The translations under genes and the position numbers were made by a program. Positions 1 through 9,213 of a DNA stretch of 64,000 nucleotides are shown piece after piece. The notes beneath the pieces are model-generated. The model searched no databases. It saw only the letters and a program-made list of their open reading frames with translations, and was not told the origin of the DNA. Location: positions 2,294,001-2,358,000 of the forward strand of contig NZ_OZ075067.1 of NCBI RefSeq assembly GCF_964186585.1, given 5' to 3'. Numbering within the stretch: the first letter of the stretch is position 1; the number at the start of each line of letters is the position of its first letter. The stretch comes from Microbacterium sp. MM2322 (GTDB taxonomy: Bacteria; Actinomycetota; Actinomycetes; Actinomycetales; Microbacteriaceae).

Positions 1-569
1 AGCGTGTCCTCGTCATCGGCGCGCGAACCCACTACTACGAGAACCACGGTGTCCGCCGCGTCGTCCACAGTGTTCGCACGGCTGCCGCGACGGGCGCGAA
101 GATCATGGTCCTGACGAACGGCGCCGGCGGCATCAAGACGTCCTGGACGCCGGGACAGCCCGTCCTCATCAGCGACCACATCAACCTCACCGCCGACTCC
201 CCGCTCGAGGGCGCGACCTTCATCGACCTCACCGACCTCTACTCGTCGCGCTTGCGCGACCTCGCCCGCACGGTCGACCCGGGCCTCGACGAGGGCGTGT
301 ACTGCCAGTTCCGCGGTCCTCACTACGAGACTCCCGCTGAGGTGCAGATGGCCAAAGCCATCGGCGGGCACATCGTCGGCATGTCGACGGCGCTCGAAGC
401 CATCGCCGCGCGCCAGGCGGGCATGGAGATCCTCGGCTTCTCGCTCATCACGAACCTCGCCGCCGGCATCCAGACCACCCCGCTCAGCCACCAGGAGGTC
501 CTCGAGGCGGGCCGCGAAGCCGAGCCCGTCATCTCCGACCTGCTCGCCCGTGTGATCGGCGTCCTGTGA
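1..569 (+). CDS. punA: Purine nucleoside phosphorylase, C-terminal part (5' end outside window)
   Basis: The frame is open from base 3 to the TGA at 567-569 and gives about 188 residues; this family is usually near 270, so roughly the first 80 are missing. The enzyme cleaves purine nucleosides with phosphate into base plus (deoxy)ribose-1-phosphate in the cytoplasm. The family's phosphate-binding stretch is visible as [11 protein letters not shown] near the start, followed by VLTNGAGG and later [12 protein letters not shown], all typical of the trimeric PNP class. The stop overlaps the GTG of the next gene by 4 bp, so the two are probably cotranslated. The pairing fits use of the sugar phosphate product by the downstream mutase. 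Confidence 0.93.
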   Translation, partial: RVLVIGARTHYYENHGVRRVVHSVRTAAATGAKIMVLTNGAGGIKTSWTPGQPVLISDHINLTADSPLEGATFIDLTDLYSSRLRDLARTVDPGLDEGVYCQFRGPHYETPAEVQMAKAIGGHIVGMSTALEAIAARQAGMEILGFSLITNLAAGIQTTPLSHQEVLEAGREAEPVISDLLARVIGVL

Positions 570-2230
570 GCGGGAGCGTGCTCGAGACCGCTCGTGACTG
601 GCTCGCGCAGGATCCCGACGAGACGACGCGAGCGGAGCTCGCCGATCTGATCGCACGTGCCGAGACCGGCGACGACGCGGCGATCGCGGACCTCCACGAC
701 CGCTTCGACAGCCGGCTCGCCTTCGGCACGGCGGGCCTCCGGGGCGCGCTCGGGGCGGGCTCGAACCGGATGAACCGGGTCCTCGTCGGGCAGGCAGCGG
801 CGGGATTCGCCGCGTACCTCCGCGAGCGCGCGGGCGACGAGACCCCGTCGGTCGTCGTCGGCTACGACGGCCGACGGAACTCGGACGTGTTCGCGCGCGA
901 CAGCGCCGAGATCTTCGCCGGGGCCGGGCTCCGCGCGATCCTCCTCCCCCGCCTGCTCCCGACGCCCGTGCTCGCGTTCGCCGTCCGCCACCTCGGCGCG
1001 TCGGCGGGCGTCATGGTCACCGCATCCCACAACCCGCCCGACGACAACGGCTACAAGGTCTACCTCGGTGGCGACGACGACGGCGCCCAGATCGTCTCCC
1101 CGGCGGATGCCGAGATCGCGGCCCACATCGATCGGGTCGCCGCTCGCGCGGACCTCGGCGCGATCCCTCGCTCCGACGGCTACGAGATCGCAGACGAGTC
1201 CGTCGTGGCGGCGTATGTCCGCGCGACGGCCCTGGTCGCGCCGGCTCCGGCGGGCGCCCCGGGCCTGAACTGGGTCTACACGGCGATGCACGGCGTCGGC
1301 TACGAGACGCTCGGGCAGGTCCTCGAGACCGCGGGCTACCCGGCGCCGACTGTCGTCGCGGCGCAGATCGAGCCCGACGGACGCTTCCCCACCGTCGCCT
1401 TCCCGAACCCCGAAGAGCCCGGCGCGATGGACCTCGCCTTCGACACCGCCCGCGCGGCGGGCGCGGAGCTGATCGTCGCGAACGATCCCGACGCCGATCG
1501 GCTCGCCGTTGCGATCCCGGATGCCGCGGCTGACGGCGGCTGGCGGCGACTCACCGGCAACGAGGTCGGGCTGCTGCTCGGCTGGCGTGCTGCGCGCACC
1601 GCGGGGTCGGGCACACTCGCCTGCTCGCTCGTCTCCTCGCCCGGCCTGCAGACGATCGCCGAGCACTACGGTCTCGACTTCGCCGCGACCCTCACCGGCT
1701 TCAAGTGGATCTCGCGCGCACCGGGTCTCGTCTACGGATTCGAGGAGGCCCTCGGTTACCTCGTGAACCCGGGCACGGTCCGCGACAAGGACGGCATCTC
1801 CGCGGCGATCGCCGTCCTCGGTCTCGTTTCCGAGGCGCGTGAAGAGGGCAAGACCCTCGGTGATCTGCTCGACGAGTCCGCCGCGATGTTCGGACACTTC
1901 GCGAGCGGCCAGGTCTCGATCCGCGTGGACGACGTCTCGTTGATCGGCAAGATCATGGCCGCACTGCGCGCGGCGCCCCCGGCATCCGTCGGGTCGGTCG
2001 ACGTCGACCGGATCGAAGACCTGCTCACGGCACGTGGGGGCTCACCGAGCGGCGACATCCTGCGTGTGTGGCTCGAGGACGGTTCGCGCGTCATCGTGCG
2101 CCCGAGCGGCACCGAGCCGAAGCTCAAGGCGTACCTCGACGTGCGCGGCGAGACGTCCGAGGACGCCGCGGCCCGCCTGGCCGCGGTCGACGCGGGCGTG
2201 AGGCAGATCCTCGCGGCGGCGGAGGCGTGA
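566..2230 (+). CDS. Phospho-sugar mutase (alpha-D-phosphohexomutase superfamily)
   Basis: This is a 554-residue member of the phosphoglucomutase/phosphomannomutase superfamily. Visible hallmarks are the phosphoserine loop VMVTASHNP (about residue 150), the Mg-binding DPDADR loop (about 310), the sugar-selectivity region FEEALGY (about 390) and the C-terminal phosphate site [12 protein letters not shown] (about 510). Start is GTG at 566, overlapping the nucleoside phosphorylase stop. Long mutases of this type act on glucose-1-P, mannose-1-P or pentose-1-P. Direct linkage to a purine nucleoside phosphorylase suggests a phosphopentomutase-like role here, converting ribose-1-P to ribose-5-P; that assignment is inferred from context only. 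Confidence 0.9.
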   Translation: MSGSVLETARDWLAQDPDETTRAELADLIARAETGDDAAIADLHDRFDSRLAFGTAGLRGALGAGSNRMNRVLVGQAAAGFAAYLRERAGDETPSVVVGYDGRRNSDVFARDSAEIFAGAGLRAILLPRLLPTPVLAFAVRHLGASAGVMVTASHNPPDDNGYKVYLGGDDDGAQIVSPADAEIAAHIDRVAARADLGAIPRSDGYEIADESVVAAYVRATALVAPAPAGAPGLNWVYTAMHGVGYETLGQVLETAGYPAPTVVAAQIEPDGRFPTVAFPNPEEPGAMDLAFDTARAAGAELIVANDPDADRLAVAIPDAAADGGWRRLTGNEVGLLLGWRAARTAGSGTLACSLVSSPGLQTIAEHYGLDFAATLTGFKWISRAPGLVYGFEEALGYLVNPGTVRDKDGISAAIAVLGLVSEAREEGKTLGDLLDESAAMFGHFASGQVSIRVDDVSLIGKIMAALRAAPPASVGSVDVDRIEDLLTARGGSPSGDILRVWLEDGSRVIVRPSGTEPKLKAYLDVRGETSEDAAARLAAVDAGVRQILAAAEA

Positions 2231-2805
2231 TGGCGACGCCGCTCATCGAACCGGTCACGCTCAGCCTCGGCAGGGTGCAGCTCGTGCCCCTCGACCACGC
2301 GCATGCGGACGCATTGGCGCTCGCCCGCGACGGTCTCGAATACGCCTGGTACACCTCGATCCCGGCATCCGTCCCCGACGAGATCTCGTGGCGGCTCGGC
2401 GAGCGCGACGCGGGGACGATGAACCCGTTCGCGGTGATGGTCGACGGGAAGCCCGCGGGGATGACGACCTTCTGCAACATCGACGCCGAGAACCGGCACG
2501 TCGAGATCGGCTACACGTGGCTGTCGCGGGAGGTCCAGCGCACCGAGGTGAACACGACGGCGAAGCGGCTGCTCCTCGGACACGCGTTCGAGGCGTGCGA
2601 GGCGATCGCCGTCGAGTTCCGGACCTCCTGGCACAACCGGCAGTCGCGCGCCGCGATCGAGCGACTCGGCGCCCGCCAGGACGGCGTGCTCCGCAACCAC
2701 CGCATCGGTCCGGGCGGATCGATGCGCGACACGGTCGTGTATTCGATCCTCCCCCACGAGTGGCCGGGCGTCCGGATGGGACTGGACGCGCGCCTCGCGG
2801 GCTGA
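2230..2805 (+). CDS. GNAT family N-acetyltransferase (RimJ/RimL type)
   Basis: The protein is 191 residues and starts at the ATG overlapping the upstream TGA (bases 2228-2232). The sequence has the RimJ/RimL layout: an N-terminal strand LGRVQLVPLDHAHAD, the central IGYTWLSREVQRTEVNT stretch near the acetyl-CoA site, and FRTSWHNRQSRAAIERLGARQDG near the C terminus, the usual N-x-x-S-R-x-x-x-E-x-x-G acceptor-region signature. Family members acetylate protein N-termini or small amines using acetyl-CoA; the substrate cannot be predicted. It is the last gene of the plus-strand block and converges on the PTS regulator, with one base or less between the stop codons. Confidence 0.85.
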   Translation: MATPLIEPVTLSLGRVQLVPLDHAHADALALARDGLEYAWYTSIPASVPDEISWRLGERDAGTMNPFAVMVDGKPAGMTTFCNIDAENRHVEIGYTWLSREVQRTEVNTTAKRLLLGHAFEACEAIAVEFRTSWHNRQSRAAIERLGARQDGVLRNHRIGPGGSMRDTVVYSILPHEWPGVRMGLDARLAG

Positions 2806-4725
2806 TCAGCCGTCGACGACGGCGACGAGCTCGTCGAGGAATCCCGCGAAACTCGTGCCGCGGCGGAGGATACGCTGCACGCTGTCGCGCTCGCTGAAGA
2901 CCTCAACGAGCTGCTCGAACACGGTCTGGAACGCTTCGCGGTCGGATTCGGAGAAGGCGACCATCGCGACGACCTGAACGCGGCCGTCGCCCCATCGGAT
3001 CGAGGGATCGGCGAGGCCGACGGCGATCGACGTCCGTGTCGCGGTCATGCCGATGGCGTGCGGCACCGCGAGGGCGTCGGTGAACGCCGTCGACGAGATC
3101 CGCTCGCGCTCGAGCGTCCGCGTCACGTAGTCCTCGGTGATGACGCCCTGCGCGGCCAGCTGACCACCGAGACCGCGGATGACGGTCTCCTCGTCCGCGT
3201 CCGCGGGAAGCCGCGACACGAACGCCTCCGGCGAGAAGTAGCGCTCCAGCTCCGCACGGAGACCGGCAAGGCGTCGCACGCGGCGGGCGCGCGCCGCAGC
3301 CCCCTGCACGCGTTCCACGTCGGGCTCGGTGAGGAACGGCTGGATCCGAACGAGGCGATCGGATGGCTCGGGCGGGTCGATCGTCGTGAGGACGAGGTCG
3401 GTGTCGAGGCCCGTCCAATCGGGGTCGACGCGGGTTTCGACGGCCACGACCTCGATCTCACGGCCGAGGGCGCGGTCGATGCTGGTGCGCAGCAGCTCGT
3501 GCATCTCGTAGTAGCCGGGGCAGACGAGAGTCGCCGTCAGAAGCCGTGCGGACTGACGGGATCGCTCGAGTCGGCCCCCGACGTGCATCGCGATGTAGGC
3601 GATCTCGTCCTCGTGGAGCGGCGCCCCGACCACGACGCGCAGCTGCTCGGCCATGAACACGGCGACGTCGAAGATCATCGGATACGTGGACTTCAGCGAC
3701 CGCGTGAGTGCATTCCGCGACCATGCTCTGTCCTGCGCCCGCTGCCGCAGGTTCTGCACGTGAAGGGCGAGGCGGAGGATGAAGTCCTCGTGGTCGATGT
3801 CGACGAGGAACTCGGATGCCGCACGCGCGACGACCGCTCGCACGGCCGCCTCGACATCGGCATCCAGGCGGTCCCGTATGACGGCGTCGGGCTCGGCGGC
3901 GCCGGGCGCGACGACGCGGGTCTGCACGAGGGCGGCGAGGTGGTCGCGGTCGCCGTCCCCGAGACGCACACCGAGGTGCGTCACGGCGAGGCGGTCGAGC
4001 AGGTCGGCGATCTCGGCGCGAGCGGCGGAATCGCCGACGGGCGCGCCGTCGAGTCCCCGACCGCGTCCGACCCGGTCGGCGGCGATCGCGATGTGCATCA
4101 TGACGTCGCCGATGCCGAACTCGTTCACGAGGTAGCCGAGGTCGCCGAGGCCGGCGACCAGCTCGTCCTTGAACGCGCCGAGGGCGGAGGTCTCGGCGGT
4201 GCTCTCCCCCAGAGCACGCCGCAGCGCGCGAAGGTCGAACGCGCCCTGATCCATCTCGTCGTGCGCGAGCCGGCTGAGGAGGCGTCGCTGCGCCATCTCG
4301 GTGCCCGACAGTCGTACCCGCTCTGCGGAGCGCTCGAGGGTCAGCTGCGTCCCGCTGAGGAGGGCGCGAACGCGCCCGAGGTCGGACTCGAGAGTCGCCT
4401 CACTCACGTGGAAGTGCTGCGCCGCGGCGTAGACGTCCACGCCGTCGGGCGCATCGAGCAGGTCACGCACGAGCCGGTGCAACCGGTCCCGCGGGGTTTC
4501 CTCGGTGACCGTGCGTAGAGCTCCCGCGGCTCCCGTGCCGGCTCGATAACCGGAGGGACCGGACTCGATCGCATCCCCCGTGAGCACGCGGGCGTTGAGG
4601 GCGGCGACGTACGAGCGGATGCTGCGCGGCGTCACACCGACGATGTCGGCGAGCTCGCCGGCCGTCCGCCAGGCGGCATCCCGGATCAGGAGCGCCATGA
4701 CCTGGTCCTGTCTCGCCCGGCTCAC
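2806..4725 (-). CDS. mtlR: PRD-domain PTS regulator, MtlR/BglG-activator type
   Basis: About 639 residues. Order seen: a winged helix (GELADIVGVTPRSIRSYV, about 20-40), a second HTH (HFHVSEATLESDLGRVRALL), two PRD domains each holding a conserved histidine region (MMHIAIAADR; YIAMHVGGRLE), an EIIB-like domain with cysteine (LVCPGYYEMHELL) and a C-terminal type-2 EIIA domain with active histidine in VPHAIG. This is the layout of phosphorylation-controlled mannitol activators such as MtlR. GTG at 4725 is chosen because the first helix begins just after it; ATG at 4698 is an alternative. It is divergent from the PTS operon, which is its likely target. Effector sugar inferred from mtlA, mtlF and mtlD. 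Confidence 0.88.
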   Translation of the reverse strand: MSRARQDQVMALLIRDAAWRTAGELADIVGVTPRSIRSYVAALNARVLTGDAIESGPSGYRAGTGAAGALRTVTEETPRDRLHRLVRDLLDAPDGVDVYAAAQHFHVSEATLESDLGRVRALLSGTQLTLERSAERVRLSGTEMAQRRLLSRLAHDEMDQGAFDLRALRRALGESTAETSALGAFKDELVAGLGDLGYLVNEFGIGDVMMHIAIAADRVGRGRGLDGAPVGDSAARAEIADLLDRLAVTHLGVRLGDGDRDHLAALVQTRVVAPGAAEPDAVIRDRLDADVEAAVRAVVARAASEFLVDIDHEDFILRLALHVQNLRQRAQDRAWSRNALTRSLKSTYPMIFDVAVFMAEQLRVVVGAPLHEDEIAYIAMHVGGRLERSRQSARLLTATLVCPGYYEMHELLRTSIDRALGREIEVVAVETRVDPDWTGLDTDLVLTTIDPPEPSDRLVRIQPFLTEPDVERVQGAAARARRVRRLAGLRAELERYFSPEAFVSRLPADADEETVIRGLGGQLAAQGVITEDYVTRTLERERISSTAFTDALAVPHAIGMTATRTSIAVGLADPSIRWGDGRVQVVAMVAFSESDREAFQTVFEQLVEVFSERDSVQRILRRGTSFAGFLDELVAVVDG

Positions 4726-4838
4726 CCGACCAGTCAACCACCTGCGCGACCGGGGGGTTTCCTCCCCCGCGGAAGAAGGGCTGGTTGTCGCTTCCTGTGA
4801 GTCGGATGAGAATGGCGGAGAGACAAGGAGGCGGATCA

Positions 4839-5168
4839 GTGAAGATCCTCGTCGTCTGTGGCGCCGGTGCGTCGAGCACGTTCGTCGCCCAGCGTCTGCG
4901 GCAGGCCGCACAACGCGAAGGCACGGAGCTGCTCGTCCGTGCGGGTGCCCCCGGGATGGTCGCCATGGAGGCGGACGCCGGCGACGTGGTGCTCGTGGGT
5001 CCGCACCTCGCCTCCGCGCTCTCCGACATCGAACGGGATGCCGCCACCCGACAGGCGCGTGCCGTGCTGCTGCCGGAGGACGTGTTCGGCGATCGTGATG
5101 GAACCCGCACGTTCGCCCTGGTGAAGGCCGCGGCAGCCGCCGACCGTATCGAAAGGACCCCGCGATGA
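4839..5168 (+). CDS. Stand-alone PTS EIIB component (lactose/cellobiose-like fold)
   Basis: 109 residues, start GTG at 4839 set by an AAGGAGG ribosome-binding site 7-8 bases upstream. The N-terminal VKILVVCGAGASSTFVAQRL has the P-loop cysteine of EIIB domains (Cys8), then a central VLVGPHLAS typical of the lactose/cellobiose class. EIIB proteins accept phosphate from EIIA and pass it to sugar. No EIIC of this class lies nearby, and MtlA already carries its own EIIB, so this one is unpaired. It is the first gene of the operon and overlaps ptsH by 4 bp. It could serve an EIIC elsewhere or act as a phosphorylation input to the neighbouring PRD regulator. Confidence 0.82.
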   Translation: MKILVVCGAGASSTFVAQRLRQAAQREGTELLVRAGAPGMVAMEADAGDVVLVGPHLASALSDIERDAATRQARAVLLPEDVFGDRDGTRTFALVKAAAAADRIERTPR

Positions 5169-5440
5169 GTGCACCGGCCAGCCGGACCGTGAGGATCGGC
5201 TCCTCCAACGGCCTCCACGCCCGCCCCGCGAAGATGTTCGCGCAGGCCGCGAAGGATGCCGGCATCCCCGTCACCATCTCGAAGGGCTCCGGCGGCGCCG
5301 TCAATGCCGCCAGCATCCTCAGCGTCATCTCGCTGGGTGCGGAGAACGGCGACTACGTGACGCTGACCGCCGACGGCGCGAACGCCGAAGAGGTGCTCGA
5401 CGCCCTCACCGAACTTCTGACCACCGACCACGACGCCTGA
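5165..5440 (+). CDS. ptsH: Phosphocarrier protein HPr
   Basis: 91 residues, start ATG overlapping the upstream stop. HPr carries phosphate from Enzyme I to the sugar-specific EIIA proteins in the cytoplasm. The active-site motif NGLHARPA puts the phosphorylated histidine at residue 18, and VNAASILSVISLG gives a serine at residue 50 in the position of the regulatory serine of low-GC Gram-positives; whether it is phosphorylated here is unknown. Lies 7 bp upstream of ptsI. Confidence 0.97.
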   Translation: MSAPASRTVRIGSSNGLHARPAKMFAQAAKDAGIPVTISKGSGGAVNAASILSVISLGAENGDYVTLTADGANAEEVLDALTELLTTDHDA

Positions 5441-5447
5441 GGGACAC

Positions 5448-7118
5448 ATGACTGAGCTTCGAGGAGTAGGAATCGGCCTGGGCGTGAGCCACGGCCCCGT
5501 CGCACGGATGGCGGAGCCGCTGCCCGCGCCGAAAGACGAGAAGAGCACGCTGAGCGGCGACGAGGAGACCGCGCGCGTCCGCGCCGCGATCGAAGCCGTC
5601 GCACGCGAGCTCGAACAGCGCGGCGAGACCGCCGGCGGAGCCGCGCAGGAGGTGCTCGAGGCCCAGGCGATGATGGCCGAGGACCCGGCCCTCGACGAGG
5701 AGGTCACGAACCGCATCGCGGCCGGCAAGACGGCCGAGTTCGCCGTGTTCGACGCGTTCGCCTCGTTCCGCGACACCCTCGCGGCGATGGGCGGCTACCT
5801 CGGCGAGCGCGCCGCGGACCTCGACGACGTCGCTCAGCGCGTGATCGCACACCTCCGGGGCGTCGCGGCTCCGGGTGTCCCCGACCCGGGGCATCCGTTC
5901 GTCCTCGTGGCCAAGGACCTCGCTCCCGCCGACACCGCGCTGCTCGACCTCGACAAGGTCCTCGCCCTCATCACCACCGAGGGCGGACCGACCTCGCACA
6001 CCGCGATCCTCGCGCGCGAGAAGTCGATCGTCGCCGTCGTGGGCGTCCGCGGCGCCGCTGATCTCGCCGAGGGCGAGACGGTGATCGTGGATGCCGCCGG
6101 CGGAGTCGTCACGACACAGCCGAGCGACGACGACATCGCGCAGGTCGAACGCCGCGAGGCCGACCGCGCCGCCGCAGCCGATGCTCCCGTCACCCCGGGC
6201 GCTCTCGCCGACGGCACCGCCGTTCCGCTGCTGGCCAACCTCGGCAAGCCGCAGGATGCCGCGAAGGCCGTCGAGCTCGGTGCGGAAGGCGTGGGCCTGT
6301 TCCGCACCGAGTTCCTGTTCCTCAGCTCGGCGCAGGCGCCGACCGTCGACGAGCAGACGAAGGCGTACACCGAACTGCTGCAGGCGTTCCCCGGCAAGAA
6401 GGTCGTCGTCCGCGCGCTGGATGCCGGTGCCGACAAGCCGCTCGCCTTCCTCAACGACGCCCACGAGGAGAACCCCGCCCTCGGACTCCGCGGACTCCGC
6501 GCGCTCCGCGCCAGCGAGGACATCCTGCGCGAGCAGCTCACCGCCCTCGCCAACGCGGATGCCGCGACCGACGCCGATCTCTGGGTCATGGCGCCGATGG
6601 TGTCGACCGTCGAGGAGACGGAGTACTTCGTCACCCTGGCGAAGGAATACGGCATCAAGACCGCAGGAGTCATGGTCGAGGTCCCCTCTTCCGCGCTCCT
6701 GGCCGATAAGGTCCTCGCCCACGCGGACTTCGCGTCGATCGGGACGAACGACCTCACGCAGTACACCCTCGCGGCCGACCGCCTGCTCGGTTCGGTCTCG
6801 TCGTTCCAGGACCCGTGGCATCCCGCGGTCCTACAGCTCGTCAAGGCGACGGGCGACGGCGGACGACTCAACGGCAAGCCGATCGGCATCTGCGGCGAGG
6901 CCGCAGCCGATCCGCTGCTCGCGGTCGTCCTCGTCGGCCTCGGCGCGACGACTCTCTCCATGGCACCGACGGCGCTCGCAGACGTGCGCGCCACCCTCTT
7001 GCACCACAGCCTCGACGACGCGAAGCGCATCGCCGAAGCAGCCCTCGCCGCATCCGATGCGGCATCCGCCCGAGCCGCGGCCCAGGAAGCCGCAGCACAG
7101 CACAAGGAGAACCAGTAA
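5448..7118 (+). CDS. ptsI: PTS Enzyme I (PEP-protein phosphotransferase)
   Basis: 556 residues, near the usual 550-575. Enzyme I takes phosphate from phosphoenolpyruvate and gives it to HPr, starting the PTS relay. The phospho-histidine motif GGPTSHTAILARE is present (His184). The C-terminal PEP-binding barrel shows FRTEFLFL, VMVEVPSSALLAD, SIGTNDLTQYTLAADR and the catalytic cysteine in IGICGEAA (Cys482). Only two bases separate its stop from the mtlA start. Being in an operon with HPr, an EIIB and the mannitol transporter, this is probably the cell's general Enzyme I, though a second copy elsewhere cannot be excluded. Confidence 0.97.
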   Translation: MTELRGVGIGLGVSHGPVARMAEPLPAPKDEKSTLSGDEETARVRAAIEAVARELEQRGETAGGAAQEVLEAQAMMAEDPALDEEVTNRIAAGKTAEFAVFDAFASFRDTLAAMGGYLGERAADLDDVAQRVIAHLRGVAAPGVPDPGHPFVLVAKDLAPADTALLDLDKVLALITTEGGPTSHTAILAREKSIVAVVGVRGAADLAEGETVIVDAAGGVVTTQPSDDDIAQVERREADRAAAADAPVTPGALADGTAVPLLANLGKPQDAAKAVELGAEGVGLFRTEFLFLSSAQAPTVDEQTKAYTELLQAFPGKKVVVRALDAGADKPLAFLNDAHEENPALGLRGLRALRASEDILREQLTALANADAATDADLWVMAPMVSTVEETEYFVTLAKEYGIKTAGVMVEVPSSALLADKVLAHADFASIGTNDLTQYTLAADRLLGSVSSFQDPWHPAVLQLVKATGDGGRLNGKPIGICGEAAADPLLAVVLVGLGATTLSMAPTALADVRATLLHHSLDDAKRIAEAALAASDAASARAAAQEAAAQHKENQ

Positions 7119-7120
7119 CC

Positions 7121-8692
7121 ATGACAACGACGTCACCGGCACAGACCCAGGGAGGAGCCCGCGTCGCCGTTCAGCGATTCGGCACGTTCCTTTCGGGCAT
7201 GATCATGCCGCTCATCCCCGCACTCATCGCGTGGGGCATCTTCACCGCCTTCTTCATCGAGAAGGGCTGGACGCCGAACGCTGACCTGGCGAACATCGTG
7301 GGTCCGTTCATCCACTACCTGCTGCCGATCCTCATCGCCTACCTCGGTGGCCACCTGGTCTACAGCGTGCGTGGCGGCGTCGTCGGCGCGATCGCGACCT
7401 TCGGTGTCATCGCCGGTTCCGATCTCCTGATCGATAACTTCAACGCCGCCCTGGCCATCTCCGACCCTGAGGCCGATCCCCTCAGCAAGGTGAACATGTT
7501 CATCGGCGCGATGATCATGGCTCCGCTGGCCGCGTGGACCATGAAGATGCTCGACCGCCTGTGGGAGGGCAAGGTCCGCGCCGGCTTCGAGATGCTCGTG
7601 AACATGTTCTCGGCGGGCATCTGGGGCTTCGTCATGGCCATCGTCGGGTTCTACCCGCTGGCGTGGCTGATCAACGGCCTCATGAACGTTCTCAGCACCG
7701 CGGTCAACTGGCTCGTCGAGACGAACCTCCTGCCACTGACGAGCATCATCATCGAGCCCGCCAAGGTGTTCTTCCTCAACAACGCGCTCAACCATGGCGT
7801 CCTCACCCCGCTCGGCCTCGACCAGGCAGCGGCCAGCGACGCCGGCGGATCGATCCTGTTCCTCCTCGAAGCGAACCCCGGCCCGGGCCTCGGTCTGCTG
7901 CTCGCATTCACCTTCTTCGGCATCGGCGCCGCACGTGCGTCTGCTCCCGGAGCTGCGATCATCCAGTTCTTCGGTGGCATCCACGAGGTGTACTTCCCGT
8001 ACGCGCTCATGAAGCCGATCCTGATCGTGGCCCTGATCGCCGGTGGCATGACCGGTGTCACCACAAACATGCTGCTCGGCGGCATGTTGCGCGCTCCGGC
8101 CGCCCCGGGCAGCATCCTGGCGGTCATGGCTCAGGTAGCCAACAACAGCTACGTAGCCGTGGCTCTCTCGGTAGTCCTGTCGGCTGCGGTGACGTTCATC
8201 GTCGCGTCGATCATCCTGCGAGCTTCCCGCAAGCGCGACCTCGCTGCCGCCGAACTCGGCACGGACTCCTTCTCCGCCGCGGTCTCGCAGACCGAAGCGA
8301 ACAAGGGTAAGAAGTCGGACGCCATGGACAACCTGCGCCGCTCTGGCGCAAAGTCGGCCACGGCATCCGCCCCGGCCGAGACCGCGGTCGCCGAGCGCGA
8401 GATCACGAACGTCGTGTTCGCGTGCGACGCCGGCATGGGCTCGTCCGCGATGGGCGCCAGCGTCCTCCGCAACAAGTTCAAGAAGGCGGGCGTCGAGGGC
8501 GTCACGGTCACCAACAAGGCGATCGCCAACCTCGACCCGTCGGCCGACCTGGTCATCACCCAGCAGCAGCTGACCGACCGGGCGCGCGGGGTCACCCCCG
8601 ACTCCCTGCACGTCTCGGTCGACAACTTCATGAACTCGCCGAAGTACGACGAGGTCGTCGAGATGGTGCGCCGCCAGCACGGCGACGCCTGA
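7121..8692 (+). CDS. mtlA: PTS mannitol transporter EIICB
   Basis: 523 residues. The first about 350 form the membrane EIIC channel, with successive hydrophobic helices beginning at RFGTFLSGMIMPLIPALIAWG and the family motif ANPGPGLG. A linker of about 80 residues leads to the EIIB domain with CDAGMGSSAMGASVLR (active Cys435). The EIIA domain found fused in E. coli MtlA is separate here (mtlF). The protein imports mannitol and releases mannitol-1-phosphate, the substrate of the mtlD product two genes downstream. Start ATG 7121, with AAGGAG upstream. A strong hairpin follows the stop codon. Confidence 0.95.
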   Translation: MTTTSPAQTQGGARVAVQRFGTFLSGMIMPLIPALIAWGIFTAFFIEKGWTPNADLANIVGPFIHYLLPILIAYLGGHLVYSVRGGVVGAIATFGVIAGSDLLIDNFNAALAISDPEADPLSKVNMFIGAMIMAPLAAWTMKMLDRLWEGKVRAGFEMLVNMFSAGIWGFVMAIVGFYPLAWLINGLMNVLSTAVNWLVETNLLPLTSIIIEPAKVFFLNNALNHGVLTPLGLDQAAASDAGGSILFLLEANPGPGLGLLLAFTFFGIGAARASAPGAAIIQFFGGIHEVYFPYALMKPILIVALIAGGMTGVTTNMLLGGMLRAPAAPGSILAVMAQVANNSYVAVALSVVLSAAVTFIVASIILRASRKRDLAAAELGTDSFSAAVSQTEANKGKKSDAMDNLRRSGAKSATASAPAETAVAEREITNVVFACDAGMGSSAMGASVLRNKFKKAGVEGVTVTNKAIANLDPSADLVITQQQLTDRARGVTPDSLHVSVDNFMNSPKYDEVVEMVRRQHGDA

Positions 8693-8699
8693 TGCACTC

Positions 8700-8748
8700 T
8701 GCTGCGGGGTCGGGAACAATGGTCCCGACCCCGCAGCATCCTCTTTTT
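8700..8748 (+). terminator. Intercistronic terminator-like hairpin between mtlA and mtlF
   Basis: A perfect 16-bp inverted repeat (arms 8700-8715 and 8723-8738) closes a 7-base loop and is followed by a pyrimidine run ending in TTTTT at 8744-8748. It lies inside the operon, between the stop of mtlA and the start of mtlF. It therefore probably causes partial termination, or acts as a 3' stabiliser or processing site separating ptsH-ptsI-mtlA from mtlF-mtlD expression. Confidence 0.8.
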
Positions 8749-8772
8749 CACCCCCCTCAGAAGGAGAACGTC

Positions 8773-9213
8773 ATGGCTCGCGAAGTCCTCACCCTCGGCC
8801 AGATCCGCATCCGCACCGGCTCCGTCAGCCAGGAGCAGGCGATGAAGGAAGCCGCCGACATCCTCGAGGCCGCCGGCGCGGTAACGAGCGCATACTTCGA
8901 TGCGATGCAGCAGCGCGAGATCGCCGTTTCGACCTACATGGGCAACGAGCTCGCGATCCCCCACGGCACGAACGAGACGAAAGAGGCGATCCTCGACTCC
9001 GCGCTCTCCTTCGTCCGATACGACGGCGGCGTCGACTGGGCCGGCGAGCAGGTCTCGTTCGTCGTCGGCATCGCCGGCAATGGCGACGAGCACCTCGAGA
9101 TCCTCTCGCAGATCGCACTCCTCTTCTCCGAGGACGATGAGGTCGCCAAGCTCAAGGCCGCACAGACCCCCGAGGAGCTCTACCAGCTCCTCGCCACGGT
9201 GAACAACGCATGA
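8773..9213 (+). CDS. mtlF: PTS mannitol EIIA component
   Basis: 146 residues, start ATG preceded by AAGGAG 7 bases upstream. EIIA of the mannitol/fructose class takes phosphate from HPr-His and hands it to the EIIB domain of MtlA. The active histidine lies in NELAIPHGTNE (His64). The C-terminal VSFVVGIAGNGDEHLEILSQ matches the family's G-I-A/G..H...L core. It overlaps mtlD by 4 bp, so the two are translationally coupled. Confidence 0.95.
   Translation: MAREVLTLGQIRIRTGSVSQEQAMKEAADILEAAGAVTSAYFDAMQQREIAVSTYMGNELAIPHGTNETKEAILDSALSFVRYDGGVDWAGEQVSFVVGIAGNGDEHLEILSQIALLFSEDDEVAKLKAAQTPEELYQLLATVNNA

Noticed and set aside
323..1897. Minus-strand open frame opposite PNP and the phospho-sugar mutase
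   Set aside because: Both sense genes carry complete family motifs; the antisense product has biased composition and no start context.
5406..6821. Minus-strand open frame opposite ptsI
   Set aside because: Same shadow effect; Enzyme I active-site motifs are intact on the plus strand.
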